A stretch of 64,000 nt of DNA from Benincasa hispida (lineage: Eukaryota > Streptophyta > Magnoliopsida > Cucurbitales > Cucurbitaceae). A program made the translations under genes and the position numbers. Of the stretch, positions 9,532-22,924 are shown one piece after another. Under the pieces are notes generated by a model. That model was given only the letters and a program-made list of their open reading frames with translations, was not told the DNA's origin and did not search any database. Location: contig NC_052354.1 in the NCBI RefSeq assembly GCF_009727055.1, positions 46,444,876-46,508,875 on the forward strand. Direction: 5' to 3'. Every line of letters begins with the position of its first letter. The first letter of the stretch is position 1.

Positions 9532-12040
9532 ATGGATGGGGGAGCAGCTTACAATCCTCGGACTGTGGAAGAGGTTTTCAGAGACTTTAAGGGCCGTCGT
9601 GCCGGAATGATTAGAGCTCTCACCGCCGGTCTTGTTTACTCTCCGTTTTCCTTTTCCTCCTTATCTATTTGTGGCTTTTCGTTTTCTAGTTTTAGGGTTT
9701 CCAATAGGCTTTCATGGCGCTGTACATTTCTAGTCAGTTTTCTGGGGGGTGCCTTGTAATTACTCCTCTCTTGCCATCTTGCAGATGTCGAAGAATTTTA
9801 TCAGCTTTGCGACCCTGGTCTGTATTCTTTTTCTTTTACATAGCTTCTGGGTTCTTGCCATTGGGCTTCGATAGTCAACACTATTCTTTATGGGTGTCAA
9901 TTAATATTCTTTTGAAATCTTCTCTGTGGGGTATTCTCTTGATTCATGAATTTTTGGTATGGAAAAATAAAGTAACACGATAACTACTTATTGCTATTGA
10001 TAGTGAGAGCCTCTAATTTGGTGAGATTTCAAAGAGCTACTTGCTTTACTGTTTACACACACACGTTATAGCTGGAATCTGCGTTTTACTAGCGTTTTTA
10101 TTCTTTTAAATTTTTTTTTTTGGGCAACTTATTTAAATTCGTCGTGAAATGTGGATGATACCTGGAACTTAGTTTGAAATCACCAACTGTAGTTTGCAAA
10201 CTAGAATGTAGTAAGTAATTGTTACTGGAAATTCAGTCAGTACTTGTTTCTTGAGTATGAAGTTGGTGACAAAAATACGAGCTTAGCTGCTACTTTTCTC
10301 CATACTTTCTGTTCTAGGTCACTCAAGGAATAAATGCGGTTAATATTGGGGACCCAATTCCTTCTAATGTTTGAATAATTAAGTATTTGCTTTTGGAATG
10401 GAACCATTTACTTTTTTAATAGCACTCAAGTAGTCTGTGTAGCTATTTCTGCTTTTACGGACAGTGGTGAGCTTTTCAACTATTTACGCAACTGTTACAA
10501 ATTTCAGAGAAGGAAAACCTCTGCCTCTATGGGTTCCCTAATGAACAGTGGGAAGTTAATTTGCCTGCTGAGGAAGTACCTCCAGAACTTCCGGAACCAG
10601 CATTGGGCATTAACTTTGCTAGAGATGGGATGCAAGAAAAGGATTGGCTATCCCTTGTTGCTGTTCATAGTGATGCCTGGCTTCTTGCTGTGGCATTCTA
10701 TTTTGGTGCTAGGTTTGGCTTTGATAAATCTGACAGGTACTTTCTTCCGCTTATCATTTATGAACTAAATTTGCTGCTTCGGCACCACAGTTACATGATG
10801 CTACATGTATGACTACGGTTTTGAAAATACAAAAATTGTCTCTGATATTTAAAAAGGCAAAAAGAGAAACAAAATGATTAGATGTACAGAGCACTACTCT
10901 GATGTCTGGCATATCTCTTTATTAATTGTGTTTCCACCTGTTCTTTGAAGATTTCACAATATGGAAACTGACTGATGGGCCATTATTCTTATGAGTAAAA
11001 GCCTTGTATTTTAACTGATAAATTTGAGTTAAAAAATAAAATACCAAAGGAAAGTAAAGCCTGTGTCTCTGTACAAAAGGATCAAAGAAAAGTAGGTGGC
11101 TTGGGGAAATAGACACAAATTCATGTATTTTATTTCTTGATCGTGATTCTTGTCTCTTGTTTGTGTCACTATTTGCTAATTTTTGTAGAATTAATTAATG
11201 ATCCAGGAAACGCCTTTTTACAATGATAAATGATCTACCCACAATATTTGAGGTTGTGACGGGAAGTGTGAAGAAACAGGGAAAAGACAAGTCATCAGTT
11301 TCAAATAACAGCAGCAACAAATCCAAGATGGGCCCAAGAGGGGTAAATAGATTTTTCGGTATCTTATTTCATTTTCGTTTGGTGAACAATGATCTGTCTT
11401 AATTGGGTTGATTGATGAAAAACTTTGGTCCTTAGGGCTAGCAATTGATATAATAAGCTATTTCTTTACCCTATGCAATTGTTCTCTCTTCAAGAACAGA
11501 AAATAAAATATAAGGAAAATTTACTAAGGAAAAAGAGTTGAGAAAATATTTGGACTTGCTTCTATATCACCATGCAGTAAATATTAGTATTAGAAGCAAA
11601 TTATTGATGTAGACATTGTTCATTTTGCAACTAAGTTATTGAATTTCAAGACATTACACATGATGGAATTTATCTGCAGCTTTTATAAGTCCAGTCGGTT
11701 TTCGTTCTATATATGATCTTTTGACCATAATATTTGTTTAACTCTTTTTTTTTAAAAACAAAATTAACATTATTAACAGCGAGGTTCTGAATCAAGCAAA
11801 TTGTCTAAGGGATTGGCGAAAGATGAGGACGAGGGACTGGATGAAGAAGATGAGGAGGAGCACGGGGAGACCTTATGTGGGGCATGCGGGGAGAATTATG
11901 CGTCGGACGAGTTCTGGATATGTTGTGACATCTGCGAGAAGTGGTTTCATGGCAAGTGTGTGAAGATCACTCCTGCAAGGGCTGAACATATCAAGCAATA
12001 CAAATGCCCCTCGTGCAGCAATAAGAGAGCACGGCCCTGA
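9532..12040 (+). CDS. AL: Alfin1-like PHD-finger protein
   Basis: Five coding exons: 9532-9628, 9785-9817, 10508-10736, 11207-11342 and 11780-12040. All introns are GT-AG and the phases fit, giving 251 residues, the normal family size. Alfin1-like proteins are plant-only nuclear readers of H3K4me3 that act in stress-linked gene control. The N-terminal DUF3594 domain is complete (starts [20 protein letters not shown], later [20 protein letters not shown]). A basic and serine-rich linker and an acidic stretch ([13 protein letters not shown]) follow. The C-terminal PHD finger has all eight zinc ligands: C198, C201, C214, C217, H222, C225, C241, C244. The aromatic [16 protein letters not shown] core typical of H3K4me3 binding is kept. 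I chose the MDGG start because family members begin there; an upstream in-frame ATG at 9,409 would add 41 residues. Confidence 0.95.
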
Positions 12041-12430
12041 TAATGATGGGTACCTAGTTAATTTATTCATGGAGGATTAAACTAACTTGTAGTCAGTTCA
12101 ATGTTAATCCACGTTCCCACAGGGTATGTACTAAATGCGTTGGCTGGAACCTTGTTTATTCGGATAATTTATAGGCTATTAAAATGTATTCTATGTAATT
12201 CCGAACTAGGAAACATGGATTGCTCTCTATGTGCGAACCTGTCGTCAGTGGAGTGTGAAACATTCTTATTTATCTTGTTTAATTCGTTAATTGGTTCTGA
12301 TCTTCTTCTTGCCCTGGGCTTCAGAACATAAACATCGTTCTCATTTCCAAGGTATGTTAACTTTACTTTGGTTTTCTTCTGGTTACTGGGTGAAATGAGG
12401 TTGCTCATTTCCGTCTTCCACCCTTCACTC
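12041..12430 (+). other. 3' UTR of the Alfin-like gene and spacer
   Basis: No coding sequence. The stretch after the stop codon includes AT-rich candidate polyadenylation words near 12,060-12,200. The exact transcript end cannot be read from sequence alone. Confidence 0.4.
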
Positions 12431-13047
12431 TAATGTGCCAATTGTTAAGATCCAAGTGTGTTTGGATGAGGATTTGACGATGCTTTCTGGCAATCTGATA
12501 ATTGTCCAAGGCAAAATTGACAGGTGAAAAAAGCATTGTTGGATGCTGTGGAATCATGCTCTGCGCAAAGATGTTTGAGATTCTGGTTTGTTAGTCTTCA
12601 GTAATCATATCTGTTGTGGATGGAGCTGGTGTGCTATGCATTCATGGCAGAAGTACGAGATATGAGAATGGCAATGCCTAATTCCTCGGTGGTTGATGCA
12701 GCAGCACATGAAACCAGGTCCAGAACAATGCACAACCGAACCCTTGTTTTGGTTATGTAAATTTTACAACTCTCGGAAATGAAGTTTTCTCTGATGTTGA
12801 AATCTAGTTAAGGTTGTAAAACACAATAGTTTTTCATCTTTCACGATGATTTCAATTTCATGATAGGAGTTCAATTTGAAACTAAACCAATCAATCGAAT
12901 GCATTTTTATTTAGTGAGGTATCTACATTTACTTCCTGACCAATAACTCATTTGTTCGTGATCATTCTGTTTATCGAGTTTGACTTCTTATGCATCTGGT
13001 TTACTTTACCCTGAAGGTAGTAAGTTAAGCAACTTGGCATTTGATTG
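12431..13047. other. spacer, no gene recognised
   Basis: Mixed composition with a few exon-like pieces, for example GTGAAAAAAGCATTGTTGGA after CAG near 12,523, but none matched a protein that I recognise. It could be the upstream region of the duplicated gene fragment that begins at 13,048. Confidence 0.4.
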
Positions 13048-13850
13048 ATGGGGGAACTGGTAGCTGAGAAATGCGTTAAATACATCATATCTGTTGAAAA
13101 GGTGTGTTTTCTCATTCATATATCTACCTCCTCTTTAGCACTCTATTGCTTTATATTCTTGGTTTTATCATTCATTTATACTTGGAAGATAGTAGAGTGC
13201 TATTCATTTATTCTATATTCCCATCTTTAGGCGGTTTTATGCACGGAGAAACAGTGACTTTCATATTGTGATTATGGAACATCTTACTGTCTTAGAATGG
13301 ATGGTGCACACTGGGGGTTAACAGCACTGGATATTCTTGGAAAGTTAAATACGGTGGATGTTGATTAGGCTGTTTCATGGGTCTTGAAAGGCTAGCACGA
13401 TTCAGGTTCTTACCATTCTTTAAAATATGTTTGAAATGACGTTGTGAGTATTTAAAAAAGTGTTTCGAAGTTATTCCAACAATATATTAAGCACATAAAG
13501 GTCCTTACTATCTCAACTTGTGTGCTTTTGTTTAGGTTGATTTTAAGAGTCATGTGGAAGTGGATACATTTTATTTTTATGAGATTGATGATTACTTAAC
13601 CTGATTCGTTTGAAATAGATGTACATCCTTCAATGTATGCCATTACTCTTGCCCATCGTGTTATTAATTGAACTAAGTTTCATTTTCTGTTGATATGAAG
13701 GTAATGCGGACACAAGTTGAATGAAATTTCCTCTCTGCATGCTTGCAGATTAGATGTGAACATTGGCTCATCTATAACAAAAGAAGCGAACGAACGCCTG
13801 ATATATGTCGGTGGTTTCGCTGACAACATTGGATATGATTCACACTTATC
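13048..13850 (+). pseudogene. fragment of a Rab geranylgeranyltransferase beta-subunit gene
   Basis: Three pieces match plant RabGGTase beta (type II geranylgeranyltransferase, which prenylates Rab GTPases) in order. Exon 1 (13048-13101) reads MGELVAEKCVKYIISVEK and ends at a GT donor. Exon 2 (about 13231-13405, after CTTTAG) reads RRNSDFHIVIMEHL and then, after a frame change caused by 8 extra bases, RMDGAHWGLTALDILGKLNT. It contains two TAG stops, one after VDVD and one in the LKCQH-like part. A third piece (13810-13848) reads GGFADNIGYDSHL, like the GGFGGNxGHDPHxLYTL motif of the family. Nothing of the rest of the enzyme, which should exceed 300 residues, follows. Introns are kept, so this is a truncated duplicate, not a retrocopy. 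Confidence 0.75.
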
Positions 13851-13860
13851 AGTTAGGTTC

Positions 13861-14510
13861 GTATCACTTTTCTTCTTGGTGGTTTAACAAATGTGGGTGA
13901 AAATCAAAACTTTCTAACTTTGAGAAAGGTATATGTGGTTGAATTATGCATAAGGTGGCTCGTTGAACTGTGTCATACTATATATGAATGTAAAAGCATG
14001 GGCGGTTTTATTTTAGAAAAATATGAGAGATTCAATTTTTTGAAATTAGAATGTTAATTAATGATATTTTGAGAGACAACTTGAGAATTTTGATGAAGAA
14101 ACAATATAGGGTGAAAATAGATTTTTTTTAGTTCAACAACTAAAGTGAAAAATTGAAGTATCAACCATTAAGATGGTAATTGATATTTTTATACACTAAA
14201 TTATGTTGGGTTTGATGGGTCAAAATGAAGTTTGTCAATAGTATATCCTAAAAACAGTAAAAGCACAATTGCTTCAAAATTTAGGGATTAAAGAAGCAAC
14301 TTTTATCGACTATATATATACACATAATCCAGGAAAGCAATTTGTCATAACTTTTATCATATATATATCTATATATCTATATATATATATATAATCCAGG
14401 AAAGCAATTTGTCATACTCATTGGCTGCATATTTGTTATAATTTAAAAATTGATAGCTATTTATTTATTTAGAAATTGTCTCTCACTTTTTGCATTCCTC
14501 TTTTTTAGGG
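13861..14510. other. AT-rich spacer with TA microsatellite
   Basis: No gene. A (TA)n-type tract at 14,358-14,392 lies between two copies of a 26-bp direct repeat that begins ATAATCCAGGAAAGCAATTT (14,324-14,349 and 14,391-14,416). Confidence 0.6.
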
Positions 14511-14700
14511 TATGTTCGGGGTCAGAATTATTCTAAGATTACTGTAATCATCTCTAGCTACAGTAGATATTATTTTGTATTATTTAATTAATTACAGTCA
14601 AATACTATTTTAAAATTCTTATTTATTCTAAATTAAAATAATCTATGGTCCAAATACAAATTATTATAGTTCAACTATAATTATGGACTATAATAACCAA
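14511..14700. repeat. MITE-like fragment
   Basis: The segment starts GTATGTTCGGGGTCAGAATT and ends TTATGGACTATAATAACC, with several TTACTGTAATCA and ATTATAGTT inverted words. This is the look of short plant DNA-transposon derivatives, but clean terminal repeats and a target duplication were not found. Weak call. Confidence 0.25.
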
Positions 14701-15204
14701 TTTTTTTCCTCAAATGTTGTTTTGATGATTACTTATTAAAAGTCCTACGGTGACGAGTACCTGATACCCTATGACGAGGAGGCAAGTATTATTGTAAGGA
14801 GGGAAACAAATGGTGAGTGGTATTGTCCAATTCCATACATTGGCCGTTCAATTGTACGGCCGTCGAATAGGCCATTTGATTTCGGGCTTAAAAGTCAATT
14901 TGGACCCACTCAAAACAGTCTCTTGCATCCAAGAAAACTAACCGGAAAAAATAGGAGGTATTTTTACTGCATAACATAAGAAAACTAACCGGAAAAAAGT
15001 GATTTTTTTTTCCTTTTTTCCTTTTGGAGGAGGGGGTATAGGTCATAATATATGGACTAGAATAAATATTTTTTAATTGATCTCAACGGTCAACAGGTAA
15101 AAGATGCAAGGATTATATTCCAACCCATAAATTAATTTAAACATCATTTCAATGGATAAACTGTTGCCCAAAGTTACAAACCAATAAATTCACTCTAAAG
15201 AAAA
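14701..15204. other. spacer, no gene seen
   Basis: No coding sequence recognised. A word AAGAAAACTAACCGGAAAAAA occurs twice (about 14,931 and 14,979), a short direct repeat. Confidence 0.5.
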
Positions 15205-15995
15205 ATCTAAGGGTGTTTCGATGAGAATTTAGATTCTATTTTATGTTTTTAAATTTACTGAATTTAAAAAATATGTATTTGGTAGACACATCAAATTTTA
15301 TTTTTAAATTTTTTTTTAAGATTTTATGATCTAAATAATGCAAATTCTGAAAACAACATTGGTATGTTTTTATAATATCCAGATTTTGAATTTTAAATTT
15401 TAAAAGGTATAGTTATATTAAATAAAGATTTAAAAAAAAATTAAAAACATAGTATGTCATGTTATAAATTCAATTTAAAAAATAAGATATATATTATATG
15501 ATGTGTTATAAAAAATATAATATTACAAAAGAATAATTATATAATTTTTTAGGGGGAATAGTTGTAAATAGTAAAATTGTTGAAAATATTTACAAATATA
15601 GCAAAATTTCATAACCTATTAATGATAGACTGTGATAGACATTGATCGATATCTATTAGTATTTATTAGCATCTATCAATGATATTTTGTTATATTTGTA
15701 GATATGTTGGTTCATTTTGCTATATTTGAAAATAACTTTTTTTTTTTCTTTTTAACATAAGTCATATTCATAAATTAATTAATGATAGTGTATTGTTAAC
15801 TAAATATTAGTGGGTAATTTTATGATTCATAAATATAGTATCAAAGAGATTTTAAACTATTTTTTAAAATGGAATCCAGTTTCTGAATCTGCTATCAAAC
15901 ACATGTCTAAAAAATAAAATACAACCATATTTTCTTAGAGTATCTTATTTTTCAATTCTTATTTTTTAGATTCTCTATCAAATAGGTCCTAGACG
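15205..15995. repeat. MITE-like repeat with imperfect inverted ends
   Basis: The left end (GTGTTTCGATGAGAATTTAG) and the reverse complement of the right end (CCTATTTGATAGAGAATCTA) resemble each other. Inside, left GTATTTGGTAGACACATCAA and right-end reverse-complement GTGTTTGATAGCAGATTCAG also pair. Together these suggest a non-autonomous DNA transposon of about 0.8 kb with decayed inverted ends. No protein. It holds a second palindromic element at 15,545-15,740. Confidence 0.35.
15545..15740. repeat. nested palindromic MITE-like element
   Basis: The left part reads TTACAAATATAGCAAAATTT. The right part in reverse complement reads TTCAAATATAGCAAAATGAA, so the arms form an inverted repeat. The middle is made of ATAGACTGTGATAGACATTG and ATCTATTAGTATTTATTAGC words that again fold on themselves. 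The GATAGACA words recall the array at 30.7-31.8 kb. Confidence 0.5.
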
Positions 15996-16469
15996 CCACG
16001 AAACTCAAACATATTATACCATATGTATGCATTGAATAATAATTGTTTTGTTCTCTCTTTTTTCAAGGTTTTTTTTTGTTATAAAAAAATAGAAACATGT
16101 TTTTCTTTTACAAAAAGAATCTCACTAGGTAATATGTCCTTGTCATTAAATGCCATTATTTTTGTAAGTAGAGCATAATTTCAGATATGCAAGAATCACT
16201 AAATTTATTACCATCATATCCTAACCTTTTAATTCGAATAATGTCTCTTTTTTTAATTTTTTTTCGGAGAAATCTTTTTTTAAAACTTTTCTATAACAAT
16301 GTTTTCCAAATTTTTGTAATTGCATATTTGAGAGTTACAATCAAAAGAAGGAAAAAAAAAAAACCCTAAAGAAATAGCGAGCAATTTTTAAATTACTAAA
16401 TAATAGTAATCCCCCGGCTGCACTTTTCAACTAAATATTTTTTTAGTTCAATAATCAAAGCATACGCCA

Positions 16470-17045
16470 TTTTTTTTTTTAACAGATACATTTTTATCCT
16501 TAGACTTTGGGCATCTTCTATTTGATCTCTAACCTTTAGTTTTTAATTTGAGATTTTGGTTTCAATTTAATCTATAAATTTTTAAATATTATAATTTTAC
16601 TTTTAAGATTTAAGTTTTATTTCAATTTAGTCCTTAAATTTCAAAATTTTACATTTTTACTTCAATTTTTTTTTATTAAATATTCACTTTTAATCATTGA
16701 CATCAATGTTTATTAATTAATTTAAAATAATTATAAACTGAAATTTTAAATTTAATTTTAAAAATGATGAAAAATAGTGAAACTTAATTAATTATAATTT
16801 ATATAATTACTTAAAATTTATTTACATACATTAGGAAATGATTATTTAGTAAAAAAAATGAGATTAAAAATATAAATCTTGAAAACTAGAGACAAAATGA
16901 AACAAAATTCAAATGTTAAAAGTAAAATTATAACATTTTAAAATTTAATGACTAAATTGAAATTAAATTTAAAACTTAAAGATTAAATGGATAATATTTT
17001 AAAAGTTAGAGACTAAATAGAAATTAAACTTAAAATGGTTTTTTT
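16470..17045. repeat. foldback (long inverted repeat) element
   Basis: The left arm (16,490-16,680) is made of words such as TTTCAATTTAGTCCTTAAAT and AATTTTACTTTTAAGATTTA. The right arm (about 16,860-17,040) holds their reverse complements: TTTAATGACTAAATTGAAAT, AAAAGTAAAATTATAAC and TTAGAGACTAAATAGAAATT. The arms pair over roughly 180 nt with mismatches, which gives a long hairpin. Similar 'gactaaattgaaa' repeats are common non-autonomous elements in plant genomes. Confidence 0.6.
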
Positions 17046-17410
17046 TTTCCTTAAATCTTCAAGAGGAATGCAGAGATAGATAATTTAACCTCAAACAATA
17101 CTACTAAGCTAATTCACTTTTAAAGAAATAAATATTTTATGTATTCAGCTACGTTGGAATCCACAGTTATAATGGTAATTTAATTAATACGATTTTGTCA
17201 TTTAAGTGAGATAATTGCTTAAATTAACGGTTCTCCCTCTAGACTCCTGTGTTACAATTTGTATATTTATTTTAGGTGTACGTTTGCCGGTTAAAAAAAA
17301 TAATAAAATAAGTGGAAAGTGGCAAGTGGCAGGTGGTAGCCATTGCCACCTGTTAATTTAAGAAAAAAGAAAAAAGAAAAAAGAAAAAAAGAAAAAAAAA
17401 ATAAATTATA
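17046..17410. other. spacer upstream of threonine synthase, with purine repeat
   Basis: No gene. A purine tract of repeated GAAAAAA units runs from about 17,361 to 17,400 directly upstream of the promoter elements. A short repeat of GTGGCA words lies at about 17,320-17,335. Confidence 0.55.
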
Positions 17411-17413
17411 GGC

Positions 17414-17479
17414 CACGTGTTAATGGTGACCCAAATGAAGGTAAGGATGAGTTTATTTGTGAATGAGGCGTATAAAATA
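17414..17479 (+). promoter_or_regulatory. threonine synthase promoter: G-box and TATA box
   Basis: A CACGTG G-box (17,414-17,419) is followed by a clear TATA box TATAAAATA (17,471-17,479). The TATA box is about 89-97 nt before the start codon, so transcription should begin near 17,500-17,510 and leave a leader of about 60 nt. Confidence 0.65.
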
Positions 17480-17480
17480 G

Positions 17481-19163
<1,683 letters not shown>

Positions 19164-20382
19164 GCATTTATTTGGAGAAGCGCCATTAATTAATGAATGT
19201 GCAGTGGAGCTTCGTCTTCAAGGTATCGAAGACTCTGTTTTTTGACCGTCTAGCTGTTGTTGTTGTTGAATATTTGTGATGAACATACAGTGTACCAACT
19301 GAGCTTTTGCCGTTTCTCCAAAGTTTGTGTGTATACTTGTTTCTTTCTTTTGTTTGATTATTTGTGTCATGGTATTTTGACGTTTGACGGACACAATATG
19401 CCCGGTGATCGCGTTTCCGATAGAAATTATTCAACTTCCTTCAATTTTGATTTAGTTCTTTACATTTGAACCTTTTTTTTCCTTCCAAAAATTAGGTTGG
19501 ATTTTGAGTCAAAAAAGTAATTTTAGGAATTTTGATTGAGCAATTGAACAACTCAAAATAATACAATAAATGTGAACATAGCTCTTGACTCGATTAATCA
19601 AGATTCTCTCCCTAAAGATGAGAGTTTTTTTTTTTTAAAAAAATTTAAGATGGGAGGCTCATGTTAAAAGTTATTTTTAAAAATAAATAATAATTTTATA
19701 TAATATAGTAAATGTGTTAAATTAGAGCTGAACTTCAAAAGAGGGAGAAAAAAAAATTAATGAAAGGAGAATAACGAAAACCGAAACAAAAGTTATCTAT
19801 ACAAGTATAATTCAATTAGTATAAAATTCGAATTTTTTATCTTGGTGTTAGAGAATCAACTACCTCTCTCACATATTGACAAATTAAGATTAGATTTTAC
19901 ACGTCATATTTGAGATATATATGGATAAATAAAACCATGGTTTTTGTTGGCGTGATCTCGCTAGGCCGTTTGTCTCCCGGTGGAATTCTTCCATCTTGAA
20001 GAACTAGTCTAAGCTAACTTGCGAGAGAACTCGCACTGTCCTAGTGTCGTGTTGAACACACTTCAAAGCCCAAGTACAATAAGTATTTAGTTCGCTAGAT
20101 AATTATGATATTGTTTATCCCTTAAGGTAGATGAATAAAACTATTTATAGGGTTCTTCATCTAACATCCGCTTAGGACGTATGCAATACCGATGGTGTCA
20201 ACATAGGTGTAGTTTCTAAGGTTGCAAGATTTTTAAACTCAGTTCGATTGTTACCCCTTTGTCACTGGGCGAGTATGGCCAAGCCAACCCAAGATTGAGG
20301 CTTTAACTTTCTTTTCCAAGATGCCCAAACTTCTAAGGTGTCTTTAGACTTGGACCCGCTCGTCGACCCAAGCTTTACCCAT
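19164..20382. other. 3' UTR of threonine synthase and spacer
   Basis: The first 250-300 nt are probably the 3' UTR. From about 19,930 to 20,382 the sequence has a more even composition, with an unassigned repeat-like look (ACTATTTATAGGGTTCTTCA and an AACACACTTCAAAGCCCAAG stretch). It is the site into which the Mutator-like element inserted. No gene recognised. Confidence 0.45.
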
Positions 20383-20391
20383 AACTATCAT
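20383..20391. repeat. 9-bp target-site duplication, left copy
   Basis: AACTATCAT directly before the first base of the left terminal inverted repeat. The identical word follows the right terminal repeat at 27,910-27,918. Nine base pairs is the length known for Mutator-like elements. Confidence 0.93.
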
Positions 20392-20521
20392 GGAAAATTT
20401 CACAAAATGATCCAAAAACCAAAAACTTTTCTACCAATGACCTCTTCTTAAAAACTTTTCTATCATTGAGCTTTTGCCCATGCGAAATTCCAAAGTTACC
20501 CCCAATTTTAAAAAGCCTTCA
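20392..20521 (+). repeat. left terminal inverted repeat of the MULE
   Basis: It matches the reverse complement of 27,810-27,909. Shared landmarks in order are GGAAAATTTCACAAAAT, CCAAAAACTTTTCTACCA, CCATGnGAAATTC, CCCCCAATTTTAAAAA and GCTTCA-like ends. The left copy is about 30 bp longer because an AAAAACTTTTCTAnCAnTGA unit is duplicated. Confidence 0.88.
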
Positions 20522-20829
20522 GATCGTTTGATATTTGCGCGCCTCTTTGAATACTTTTACAACTATAGATCCCTTCATTTCCTTTGTTTCCTTCTCAAAG
20601 TATTTCTCTTTGAAGAATTTTCTCTCAAATTCGCTCCTATTTTCTCTCTGAACTTCAGCTGAGCAATCCTCGCAAGTTTCTCACCGGTCATCTCTATGCT
20701 TTTGCCACTATCGTCATGATCTGAAAGGTATGAGACTCTTCTCCTTGAAGAATGCACGTTGATATTCAAGGTTTTACTATCTTTTAGGGTTTAATCGCGT
20801 ATCTGTTCGTAATCAATTTGAGAGAATAT

Positions 20830-21415
20830 TAAGCAATAGGATAAAGAATACTAAGTGAACGTTTAGAGAATACTAAGCAAGCGTTTAGTTATTACTAAGC
20901 AATCAGATACAGATTACTAAGCGATCGAATAGAGATACTAAGCGATTGTTTAGATATTTCTTATGTGATCATTTAGGTTTATATCGTGCGATCGTTTAGC
21001 TAACTGTTACGCGATCGTTCAGATATTTATTGTGTGATCGTTTAGGTTTATATTGTGTGATCGTTTAGCTATCTATTATGCGATCGTTTAGCTATTTGTT
21101 ATGCAATCGTTTAGCTAATTGTTACGCAGTTGTTTAGATATTTATTGTGTGATCGTTTAGGTTTATATCGTGCGATTATTTAGCTATTTATTATGCGATC
21201 GTTTAGTTAACTGTTACGCGATCATTTAGATATTTATTGTGTGATCTTTAGGTTTATATCGTGCGATCACTTAGCTATCTGTTATTTGATCGTTTAGCTA
21301 ACTGTTATGTGATCATTGAGATATCTGTTATGCAATCATTGGGATATCTGTTATGATATCGTTTAATTTTTGTTATGTGATTGTTTACTAATTGTTGTAA
21401 TGTACACACTTGTCA
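20830..21415. repeat. 23-bp minisatellite array, GATCGTTTAG family, left side of MULE
   Basis: About 24 units follow the form GATCGTTTAG plus 13 bases that alternate among CTAACTGTTACGC, ATATTTATTGTGT, GTTTATATnGTGT/C and CTATnTATTATGC. These four variants recur in the same order, which gives a higher-order period of about 92 bp. Units decay to CAATCATTGGGATATCTGTT at the right edge. The array lies between the left terminal repeat and the protease-type gene. Confidence 0.85.
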
Positions 21416-21425
21416 GATTGGTAAG

Positions 21426-21982
21426 ATGGACGTCCCTGCTGAGAAATATTTCCCTACTACAGTCTCTTGCCAAGTCCACAAAACTTCCTCTGTAATTAAG
21501 AATAAGTTGACAAAAGAACGGGTGAGATTGTAGAGGATTGGTCCATTGTTGGATATAGATCTTGTTTTTAATGGACAAAATTTGCACCACTTTCTGTTAA
21601 GGGAGGTAGGGATGCGAACCCATATGTTATATCATTTAACATTTTAGGGAAGAAGGTAACATTCTCCCAAGACGATTTTAACTTGATAATTGGGTTGTGG
21701 CTGACCAAGAAAACAGTAGAAAGAGAAACAAGCGGTGAAAGGCTGCGAAAACTCATTCTTAGACCAAAGGACCTAAATGAAAAGGATATTTCTTGCAAGG
21801 ATGTGGAGACCGCATTCGAGAAGTTCAATTTTACTAATGACGAAGATGCTGTCAAGGTTGCGTTGACACTATTCATTGAAACGGTGATGATTGGAAAAGA
21901 CAAGAAAACCCAATTCGATGTGAATATATTTGGGATTATTGATAACCATGAAGTCTTTGTATATTACAACTCTCTTTTATAA
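21426..21982 (+). pseudogene. MULE-borne DUF1985 region (N-terminal part of the Ulp1-type gene)
   Basis: The remnant starts ATG GAC GTC CCT GCT GAG. After a stop and a frame change it reads VGRDANPYVISFNILGKKVT, then FSQDDFNLIIGLWLTKK, then KDISCKDVETAFEKFNF and KVALTLFIETVMIGKDKKT. This is the pattern of DUF1985, the domain of plant MULE-borne proteins that precedes a C48 protease. The function of these proteins is not settled; the protease family cleaves SUMO-type modifiers. The gene appears to continue through the linker to the protease part at 24.6-25.0 kb, with the second minisatellite in between. Confidence 0.7.
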
Positions 21983-22924
21983 ACATAGATTGAATAGCAC
22001 AAGACTATCATACACTGGAAGAAGGAGGCATATGATTCAAAGAAAACAGAAATGATCACCGTGCCTCATACTACTGTAAAAAGAGATTTGCACTTGCATT
22101 CTAGGTATGTACTTTTGTTTCTGATTCACTTTAATATACATTGAACCTGTGTGTTATGTACGTATAACAAAGTATCCACATCATAGGTTTGGGCTTACAA
22201 AATTTATCTACATCAAGTAAGCTCGTAGGTGCCAAAGTCAGCAAGGTTGCAATTCCTATAATTCTTAGATGGACTTGTTCTCGTGCTCCATCTTACCAAT
22301 CATTGAGTAATAAAGTGTTCCAAAAAAAAAAAGTAAGTAACCGATCGCTTCTGTCTTGCTCATTTGTTTATAGTTTCATGCATTATGACTCGCTCATTTG
22401 TTTATGTACAAGCTATTGTTGTATTGAGACTTGTACCTAGCATAGAGGAGATAAGGTACAAGGAGGACCAACTAGAAGGACTTAACGTGGTTCATGTTGT
22501 TGGAGAAAGAAGGATCAAAGGGGTTGAACACTCCATCGATACTCACGAGTCCTCTGAGGGGCACGAAGAGCATGAACCCCATGTAGATCAGTTGGTAAAT
22601 GTGCAATGTATAGAGCTAGAACCACGTACGCCGGTTCAGACTAACCCCATAGAGCTGGAATCACGTATGCCGATTTAGACTAACCCTGTGAAGGGTAAGA
22701 GGGCACATGACGAAACATTATATAGACAGTAGAAGTCCTCAAGACATTGTCATTCCAAATCCTACAAGGTTCTTAGGGAGGAAATTAAAGAAGTTTGCAA
22801 AGATTTGGCGAACTTGACTACTATGGTCCGTCAGATGGGAGATACATTTACTGTCTAACATCATCTGATGGGTCAATAACCGAACGAAATAAAGATGATA
22901 GTCCATCGTTTGAATGGGGTATGT

